Assembly: GCA_934772445.1 (NCBI GenBank)
Contig: CAKVMJ010000008.1
Location: 1 to 45,671 of the forward strand
Length of the DNA stretch: 45,671 bases
DNA from: an uncultured Clostridia bacterium
Lineage (GTDB): Bacteria > Bacillota > Clostridia > Christensenellales > UBA1242
Direction of reading: 5' to 3'
A program made the translations under genes and the position numbers. Shown here piece after piece: positions 24,301 through 25,620 of the stretch (positions within the stretch are counted from its first letter, which is position 1; each line of letters opens with the position of its first letter). Under the pieces are notes generated by a model. That model was not told where the DNA came from, ran no database searches, and saw only the letters and a list, made by a program, of their open reading frames with translations.

Positions 24301-25253
24301 TCTTTATTTAAACCAACAAGTCCGCCAACAGAATTTGTTGATAACGAACTCAAAAACCCTAAGTTATATGATGTATAGATATTAACATTAGAAAACATTC
24401 CGCCGATAATACCGCCAACATAACCTTTGGTTGATTGTTCCTTACTATAAACTGTTCCCTTATTAAAACATTCTTGAATTAAAACAGCTTCTGAAGAACT
24501 AGAAGAATTTACAATACCAATAAGTCCGCCAGCCACACCATCAGATTCAACTGAACCTATGTTTCTACATTTTCTAATCTTTGCTCCAGCGTAAGCAGAT
24601 TGAACCAAGCCACCAGCCACTGGTTTATATCCACCATCAAAAGAAATTGATTCGCCAGTTTTGGAAACTATTGAGCCATTGAAAACAATATTTTCAAGCG
24701 AGCCAAATAGTTTTAACGCAACCGATGCATTAGCTTCTATCTTACCAATAGTTTGAACTTGCAAATTCTTTATGTACGCACTATTATTCGAAACGCCGTT
24801 ACCAACATTTGTAAATACAGTTTGATTGGTTTTAAAAATCTTGCCAGCACCATCGTAATAACCAAGAAGCATTGTACTTAATAATGTTTGACCAGATTTC
24901 ATTTCCAAATCTTCAACTTGCTTGAAATAACTATATTTACCATTTGTATTTAAATTATTTTCTGCTTCAAAATAATTTTTATTATCTTTGTTATTTCCAG
25001 CATAGAAGTTGAAAGAACCACTCTCGGCATATTCCATCTTACCCGAAACCAATTTCGGCGATGCGTTACCAATATCATAAATAAGATATGGATCTTCCTC
25101 CGTACCCGAACCGATATGCTTCTCATACCTAAAACTATTATCCATAGAAACTGTTTGATTTACAGCAGATAAGAATCCTGTTACCACAGCGATTCCCACG
25201 ATAACCACAACAAGTGGTAAAACAAACATCATAAGCATTTTAAATTTTTTCAC
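3327..25253 (-). CDS. Giant modular surface protein: InlB-type, GLUG and BspA-like LRR repeats
   Basis: One uninterrupted frame codes about 7,308 residues (near 0.8 MDa). I start at GTG 25253: GAGGA (25261-25265) lies 7 bases upstream, whereas the in-frame TTG at 25259 abuts that site. Residue numbers below count from that TTG. Residues 3-30 are a basic N-terminus plus hydrophobic segment (signal peptide or anchor). GLUG modules lie at about 40-410, 3453-4165, 4467-4870 and 4948-5290; each begins with a G-T/S-x-x-x-P-Y-x-I-like motif, and the last three end in LPRLxxExLT. Between them are Listeria-Bacteroides (Flg_new/InlB B) repeats with GW cores such as YTFKGW and YKFLGWY, at about 415-3450, 4165-4467 and 5290-5620. 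From 5620 to the end are five LRR_5 blocks, four closing with a YCEASSKPxGW...TTYWG-type motif. There is no LPXTG or C-terminal membrane segment. An exported adhesin-like role is inferred; the ligand is unknown. Confidence 0.9.
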   Translation of the reverse strand: MKKFKMLMMFVLPLVVVIVGIAVVTGFLSAVNQTVSMDNSFRYEKHIGSGTEEDPYLIYDIGNASPKLVSGKMEYAESGSFNFYAGNNKDNKNYFEAENNLNTNGKYSYFKQVEDLEMKSGQTLLSTMLLGYYDGAGKIFKTNQTVFTNVGNGVSNNSAYIKNLQVQTIGKIEANASVALKLFGSLENIVFNGSIVSKTGESISFDGGYKPVAGGLVQSAYAGAKIRKCRNIGSVESDGVAGGLIGIVNSSSSSEAVLIQECFNKGTVYSKEQSTKGYVGGIIGGMFSNVNIYTSYNLGFLSSLSTNSVGGLVGLNKDRSLNLNQAYSVVAGTGNSAFIASGNVNANSSIGIVCDNGGSAISDSGSTVSDINIIQNKENYQGWFNEDSSLWVMAFDAANIGSMQEQKIVNLYSPHLAYEVENISGNFNLNYDNGEATSGTTPETRSYSKLNSIIQIQDNLGGLTKIGYTFKGWSTIKDASSPLFALDLDGAMPSLEGVYSLQDEVSLYPVWELKTSYAYINPNFGTWNNSKLNDFKEAGFEYNASTGYLKIAINAKKSEIQLPTGEDISREGFEFRGFKVVSDCENVYPSTVFNGAVLSFIPEGTCGNDITLEAVWEGNENIEYYVIYELANKTNGFSTATQKYIFKKIGKAGTELSLENNFFQNLGYSNEVSEVRIYESGKTYDEMEVLTDVSSVMANIEKHFNRYELNVQNTNNTGSIIDGDGNTVASVRYLRNTYKVTLLSGDNISTVKLEQNKDGVLNEGLTATKIDVNKIEWSAIYGVPIVISAVEKSGYLAVWYKVLENGAREKFSGLNAVDLVAEEDITLEAVGVGGYTLEIYANNAFATLNNADGKYDNFIASLNAQIQGNYYYDDYNKVLVIKNQKMGEDVILPLLERINENISYELFKVLKDNDGEIISLQDLLGFSLDKNAIAPDSNITTSFNSNMAEVVDGVIKLYAVWTKFEANLKITYYEQGEPASENDIVLTNPSKTFSAVRPSIVSTIAGVDGDANNILISRPGFKFLGFMVAGENSFGGVIVGDYISIDKIMTAELFQDVEIVAKWEQLFVTFTVNVYREKIDGSYELKSSETISNYKTGDSYSLNDFKNLENAGFKFTLIQDSLENDLTEYENVALPAGNYSINVYYNRIVVYLTFEKGEGIDDIYITDGVNKLVIGDMDSEASFKNLGFIEANGSIYSFKFGSEITIQAKEMEGFSFDSFQKKDISEEYVIIGYNPSMRITLDEQNNVIKAVAQENYKIRLNLGDVITADMVNVITNANIEVIDGEYYLKNKFSNKTSYDANTFLKFALYELKAEYDNCQTQNGWSDGINNIITWDIAGNLVINTDFALTPNAENIADIYAVWTTNTYMLSVNYDSDVMENIIEREIPVPSKFEDLQVNLEPTKTGYNLDYFTMQIDKTNSGVFVDVENAGSTKLTKEFLDTYTITRSVRLQAYWTTTNTKTEYKIVTELVTDNGASVTEYYVQALNPAVIDTSGAVKSLEGETNSVIELRTIVNDLEDAKQIISKNYDIKYFYKDSANADWEEIVKDFNFSVKADGSSFAKIQYVKKQVGITVKGDGNVEVSLDGVNYYPSHTQNFEIDKTVKIYLKFNNGYQFDYASENVTDRDGYYEYIALNDIEISFFAKAISYNINIDKESLKDTYLGSVETTDTLIFGRILQDSNTVEFKYENGIASYSCISSFNLPVLSKKGYVFKGYRIAYQTGAVYSIYEGGKIVVNNDDVIDNIAYGSYADITLYAEFEAIGFNITFDANKLPNMADSNVTIPAGVVAVVYGQEVDLGIAETDNVAYGFKGWATHKEEGVGVNLVSDANGKSVWNFIPEDFETYTKILDNNYNVTVYAFWSEFKKEIRIGGDSNRIETLEVTTVESAGGANAKVLKTNNGYSIYLNDNYVVKLKVETTNGYDVYENGSDSWKAGENTTYTFNKYSFVAQAEDETYSAKEFELNLQTEGYKVSSTGNVANILFVAKSNTYILTYDFNYDGSITTVVNAENAKTEVVYQTNVYTTSPSSLERLLTPTELIELGLVTISNENGTTNGLPNGYKFGGWYKDSACTLGNELMYMDRAGNWISNAYKIPNNGVVFAKWVPVEYNINLVRNYDENDEKVLAQVNQKFGEELGNWFVNYPKSDDIKAGYKFKAWAFTKTGVDGEGNSTILENVAWNKYGEEEWNLYAIWEAKQFYLTPDTNKNNLSLQSKLIVTDYDYDNIYIEVGTIENYLDAKILVEFDKPYEVNKVNGSVPTRLGYKFLGWYALTGTEWYQITNEEGNSVNSVWNINSDDEEILICTLWTPDVVNVTINVYEADVDGNYLEEEKQTFNKEYLADTYVAETNGVVTDIKNFVVALKDSSDIDNKEVKFYHNSNELIDTKSWIAYADGGLVVNIKYARKTLQINLGKDDAKADKIELLSLIEDENEITGDSISKYIVYGKTITINAVLYKGVEWQGWYNGNVQYSNIKEYSFEVTEELNLVAMAKYIEYEIIYNNVEEVVNAQFKDVYTKIDAFELPNLTDKRKGYAFVGYLLDVCEDSECNHSICGKYYNVNYGADGKITANLIKDNIETLVELNVSYGVFDSSELLDRKLIKNVNAGSMGTLVLKAVWEGNEGTKFNVQLREQNLAGNFNSEEKTFYTKSGTEINGVDKTQSFYIAFDGANYTGEKVNIYDFAGVDEECFDRWYISDVDCQTEEDILNNKLDTISVSGDGSTIIYLYKLRKIINLKLDATVSAEETFKSISISSSDSKIILTLISGDVVEINANETHTLEYTNLTEILNLQVLYGGTIEIKVMDISNAFKLKVYASDVEIVDSGDNKYVVSNIINTMTIVIGTEEFSYKAKLNINDASWNNGSTFIAEESISINDKEYMVSADQNGYNKYVEIDIKSTTITNLPVFTRVGYTFLGWSLEESSTGTISNSKTNSNGYYTGIAGIGNYENEVVLVLKANWEADDVNISYVITEGASTDLTYKFDADAYVLPEDISADDHNAYINSGKRFLGWFIFNKSTYLNSVGLNPNVDWVKLEDCTDLTDAEKEELANGYAFGIKNYDNNGKIFNVMFNNAISNYPYTTANSPLSSIEEYLVASNYCQQYLNNVDDFQTNITLYAWYITDCYQITFDLNLDETLADVDETVRNYFASAGELTINWFRGTDYANSQKTPIVEILESWGNIKGYSIYKNKTEATEFVEGENYFSLSEGGNFLVGDVASKIPDSENGKILYAIWERNNITVSYSLGFDDETLNFSQSEPAPFKASFVNNGVDYSDLSGLTTGQTINGLDAANTSYFEFKGWKITFEGNFKGLNFDNEYFYLQSDLDKEILLADINNIKNKYATFNGVNLTAVWEQKVVIIDIHSNYASDYVDADGNKVKEEINRIVASLNDTVNLKGSSNVGPSGYDVGVSGDKDSCVPDYAYYAENDSESNPVKPAYSVLASDLVKKYSSKNINLYIVWLGTIDKPFEIETIADFNFLAGGKAKGMNLPAGDSGNQGISKFANFMKCEDYFGANSSNTPAIYVKQVQKLIEDENNIMVRPYLYKVYYSIELDLNGNYEGINVSKIDGSLSMFRGIAASFIGRDSNVPLNISINNAQGSIFADNIKYSSIKKVNTYGSITSAIIAGENTGGTKKSNSEASADIARVKGMSAIAISASVVVFDNINNYADIIANEASKVSAGLIGVGRFISIKNAVNYGSIKCSEGVFSAGGIVGSIEGQLNVDIYAQLDKELPNLKNGYRSSNSDNSIGFVIQGPSDNTSTFIPYNYPSLYNVKNYGNISGNIVIAGGIAGMLKASMDSCSNYGAINVKADKVLDVDVMRGGTQESSLPADQNTEESSSAIELSTTVVGGLAGLQMLNMKLYYNETEESSLNNSMPVAGKVVALNAGEFDFTQSTNLYNSADITIEGKKLPKDWLNNNALDDLTALLPNAVFTGGIYGLVMNFSLTSKSSIKLETLTLKNVINTGSIIDNTYSIDETNVSLLGGITGYVGLPNAFFETIIDRRVGGEISLNNCIELSISDSYTTGVIKGETNKDGMSYAGGFIGYALGQTINISSSYSMSALEGKFNSGIGALNGTIINETTFTNNYFVNYNYSSKSQSSYKANCLNDSNLGTAKTLSQMQALSTYEGFEWKDINDANSWFRANSSSLIYAPMKVQGIERLVRLPRLSMEELTKGEYKVYYDSNSVRKFATEAELINVSGSNGSYALIGSSILSYNNKLGRIEDINTYSDASTFTIADGSAYRVTNYSGAQNGEVAYKWFFRKYYSFVGFALDPNAKEEDVMSGEISNLYFSGDLVFYAIWKPIEFNITYDNLKGALNGENPVSYNIESEFTFKPLSGVAGYKFNSWYNNPDLDESHKQAKIEYGTTLDKTFYAGWDRLPYTLTVDVDGTISNYTYYIDDISAVNLNTIKSDIEANNSDKTFGHFKVVSMGSNPEESAEELLKILSNGNKIEEEDKIETIDLGSYGNIEIAVVWKGSEEDAYEIDSIETFNNYVDQGLFGKGYFFKLVADLEVTNTNKLKATSLKGIFDGGYTDEEGNNKNHSIKILNSTPLFVSVDGTIKNLDYYAEDFEYNASGISGVLAGSYQGVLENVKAYGTVTATLSSGNSSIGLIERANTGALAINLCENHINYNINVSNSAYYQAGGFVGETNQNIKITNSLNTGNINIEAQGYIYVGGFIGIGRSEMVEITGSLNKGQVKATVPSGTIVAGGGLVGLAHRSTILYSYNIGNITVSSPTTTGINVGGLISGFQSSYVVINYSYNLGLINPLTEYGGLIGKIYNGTAGQEGAVVNETLSDYGQIKYSYYLAETEAVSSNSYGLPKTIASLTNKDNYPEEWYIRKLGTKRDDNSAWYWQWIDNGQMIINGSIERYSLPRLWWEDLTEIETVLITFQNDKTNPTDSYTQEVAKGLDAILKPIQFSKDRFLYWVDDADNKYYDQSNVKFDADKTLYAFYTDQDGSEGYPYLISNAEDFNKYASNGAFENPELYFRQVADFSTDALNQASLMAHYDGNNHTITFTAKTTQPLFINVGSESNSATLTNLTVVVSNSTTAIIAESLYGSINRVITKGTINATLSVGGLVTSAYGGSQIIQCANFATINASGVPNVGGIVASVESTNDKNVVTITECVNYGTITNVKTTSGSTSAGYSGGIVGKISSKTNITRCYNVGNITGGTTAGIIGLVTEYINGDINVSDTYNVCSSVGKGILGADQRTNYSLVFTNVYSRSDGDEGVIDAGYTGMGVNSVTYNKLRRQATYANWTFGINGTDTTGWVFINAKVPFSNGEKIVRLPRLAWENLTEEELQNYELTLAYASTDKGAVTENGGTLSASTYEIDPNGTEVTISATVNEGYSFAGWYINENGSFKLVSEDASFTVTLDEDTKYYALYKIRVYITNHNSSDSSIDGDTIEIYVLYGQKASITFDLEDGIMVGGIYSSKSTISDSLLLVAGSDLETVGTNQVRWITDEVYAPFNAYVLLQKVLYRITFNSMNADVQGTEYVDVSIRDALTNIEVPSKTDKAFMGYYTETDGNGTQYFDYSGSPVLGNLQSKGDITLYAYWKDIIKVNVYVDGVHKAEVDYITGALENLVSGYAPSPYSTGWFFNEELTRVVSSDYLNTDITAGKDISLYCRTASITGLTFTLSSDSNSYLVAGESETSPSGAVVLPNRYNGKPVTGFVTGTSSSPTFKKNTNITSVVLSNNISSIANYTFKNCTNLTHITIPNCVKSIGSIVFEHCDSLTSVEIPDSVTSVGNGMFRYCGNLTNVIIGNGVKEIRNATFFYCSSLKNINIPDSVTSIGSYAFDSCTSLTSIKIPRYVNSIVANVFDDCIALSSIIVDSGNTTYDSRNNCNAIIETATNTLIQGCQSTIIPNTVLKIDNYAFYKVGNLASITMPSSVVSIGQSAFNGCSGLTSVILSNNLTSIEASAFNNCTGLTKIFMPKSVTTISASSSSNAIFYGCSSNLVIYCEASSKPDGWDIYWNYRTDSAIHTTYWGKTYEDCYPVEYSVSVGKYSLSPNTGCSYSVSPSTILSTGTEVTYKAIVSDGYRFMGWYDSISGGELVSNNETYVTTLYRPTTYYAYWQLAQDINIVVDSRTTQVPYYTGNTIANTVKSYEPTYFTGWFLDSGLTQIATTSFLQETSFEGSLLTLYCKTASIAGLVFTLTDDGNSYLVAGESETSPSGNIVIPNKYNGKPVIGFASGGQTNPVFKKNANITSVTLPSSITSVGNYAFYACKAITNINIPNSVLTIGYSSFGYCNALVEIVLPNTVTSIDAMAFSDCGALEKVVLPTGIKAIERYTFWTCSSLKSITIPDTVETIGMSAFNKCFKLTSIRIPKNVKSIGTGAFKGCGNVTSIVVDSSNTVYDSRNNCNAIIETATNTLIQGCNYTTIPNTVTSIGDGSFVNMKKMTSITIPNSVVTIGSSVFTYCSGLTSIILSTNLTSIGAGAFVYCTGLTKIFIPKSVTTITAESSNTYPFRECNSTLIIYCEASSKPSGFGTYWNYYDDSHALTTYWNQSIADVLYPYLTFTLNSDNNSYSVGAKNTSISGEIVIPESYNGLPVTAIADDGFNGCSSITNIVIPESVTSIGISSFYDCSGITNLVIPSSVVTIGEKAFQKCTGLESIQVSGNNTKFSSPNNCNAIIVTSTKKLIYGCKNTVIPTNILTIGDHAFFNVGFSTITIPSSVTNIGEGAFYGSTLTNIVIPNSVKIIGESAFSNCASLASVTLGTRLTTLGVQAFGRCTALTSIIIPSNVRTIGTGCFMRCSNLASVTIESGVTTIGGQAFHTCIALSKIFIPLSVTSITAANANASVFSNCSTLEIYCEASSKPSGWGTYWNYYNTSTACTTYWGQTRESMDSPLRFILNSDGASYSVKAGSTSIAGAVTIPSTYNGKPVTAIADSGFNNCSSITSIEIPNSITTIEGFAFNRCTGLTGIEIPESVTSIKSYAFQSCSGLTSITIPSGVTTITLSVFDGCTGLTNIYIPDGVTSIVDLAFSGCTSLTKLFIPKSVTSITGSNYTSSPFFDCSSTMEIYCEVSSKPSGWATYWNYYDSGKILTTYWGQTRDSMDSPFVFTLNSNGTTYNVKAKSTSISGAVTIPSTYNGKSVTAIAESGFSKCSNITSITIPSSITSIGDSAFVDCTGLTSLTIPSSAKTWGDFAFERCSNLSSINIPSGVTRLGYGVFLGCKKLTSITIPNSVTMIDDSAFQACSGLTSVTFGTGIKTIGLQAFAYCTGLTERLVLPENMNTLSDGAFEGCTGLTRAFIPQSTTTIEGLPFRACSSRLVLGTDVPYQTGGGSVPSGWNEMWCYIDSSTKLGVAYGASR
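3473..4738 (-). repeat. 633-bp (211-residue) tandem duplication of the last two LRR blocks
   Basis: Near-identical DNA recurs with an offset of 633 bases. GCAATTGCAGTAACA appears at 3970 and 4603, and the TCCATACT...CTAGTTTGTCCCC string at 4096 and 4729. This is the start and end of one 211-residue BspA-like LRR block. Nucleotide-level similarity, not only protein similarity, suggests a recent duplication. Confidence 0.75.
5740..8620 (-). repeat. 1,557-bp (519-residue) super-repeat: InlB hinge plus LRR block, two copies
   Basis: DNA strings recur at exactly 1,557 bases. CTTGGAGAxG with the following TTTCACTTTCTCCCGCAAC is at 6751 and 8308, and CCTTGAATTAATG is at 6142 and 7699. At protein level both copies carry YAYW...TGWF..., then LYCxTASIxGL, then FTL...SYLVAGESETSPSG and the LRR run to YCEASSKP. 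Approximate copies are 7297-8620 and 5740-7063. The edges are my estimate. Confidence 0.7.
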
Positions 25254-25265
25254 GATCAATTCCTC
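25254..25265 (-). promoter_or_regulatory. Ribosome binding site deciding the GTG start of the giant gene
   Basis: On the minus strand GAGGA (plus 25261-25265) is followed by 7 bases and then GTG at 25253. The alternative TTG at 25259 would leave a single base between site and start, which is too close. Confidence 0.7.
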
Positions 25266-25320
25266 ACTCGTAATTATAATTTATTTTTCCATTAAAGTTA
25301 GTTTTTATTTACTATTATTA

Positions 25321-25349
25321 ATTATATATTATATATAAAATTTCACCAA
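25321..25349 (-). promoter_or_regulatory. Probable promoter of the giant gene
   Basis: On the minus strand TTGGTG (plus 25344-25349) is followed by 17 bases and a perfect TATAAT (plus 25321-25326). Transcription would begin near 25314, leaving a leader of about 60 bases. Confidence 0.6.
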
Positions 25350-25407
25350 AAGAAATTTGACATTTTTAAACATATTTTTTAAATAAGTTGAAATTTAATT
25401 ATATAAA

Positions 25408-25447
25408 TTTAAGTATTTTTATAATTATAATTATAAAAATACTTAAA
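25408..25447. repeat. Perfect 40-bp palindrome in the divergent intergenic region
   Basis: The half-site TTTAAGTATTTTTATAATTA is followed immediately by its exact reverse complement, with no spacer. Only two GC pairs are present. It lies between the giant-gene promoter (25321-25349) and the virB4-like promoter (25555-25582), where a shared operator, a cruciform or a bidirectional stop could act. The rest of 25254-25612 is AT-rich and non-coding. It also holds TTGACA at 25357-25362 without a good -10 partner. Confidence 0.85.
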
Positions 25448-25554
25448 AGTGCATATTTATTCAAGAATTTATAATTATGCAAAAGCAAAATTTTACCTTT
25501 TTTACAAATTAAAAAATTTTCACATTTAATTAGTATTTGTTTTCTCTTTTTATT

Positions 25555-25582
25555 TTGTAATTTTAATATTTTTAGTTATACT
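25555..25582 (+). promoter_or_regulatory. Probable promoter of the VirB4-like ATPase gene
   Basis: TTGTAA (25555-25560, 4 of 6 consensus) is followed by 16 bases and TATACT (25577-25582, 5 of 6). The predicted transcript starts near 25589, just before the GGAG site at 25598. Confidence 0.5.
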
Positions 25583-25597
25583 AAATATAGAGAAAAT

Positions 25598-25620
25598 GGA
25601 GAATTATGTATTATGGTTAG
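25598..25620 (+). promoter_or_regulatory. Ribosome binding site and overlapping four-codon upstream frame
   Basis: GGAG (25598-25601) lies 11 bases before the ATG used for the ATPase (25613) but only 4 bases before an out-of-frame ATG at 25606. That ATG opens the frame Met-Tyr-Tyr-Gly-stop (ending 25620), which overlaps the ATPase start. It may be a decoy or a coupling element, or chance. Confidence 0.35.

Noticed and set aside
25357..25385. Second plus-strand promoter with TTGACA at 25357
   Set aside because: No acceptable -10 box at 16-18 bases; the nearest, TTAAAT, is weak, and transcription would have to cross the 40-bp palindrome.
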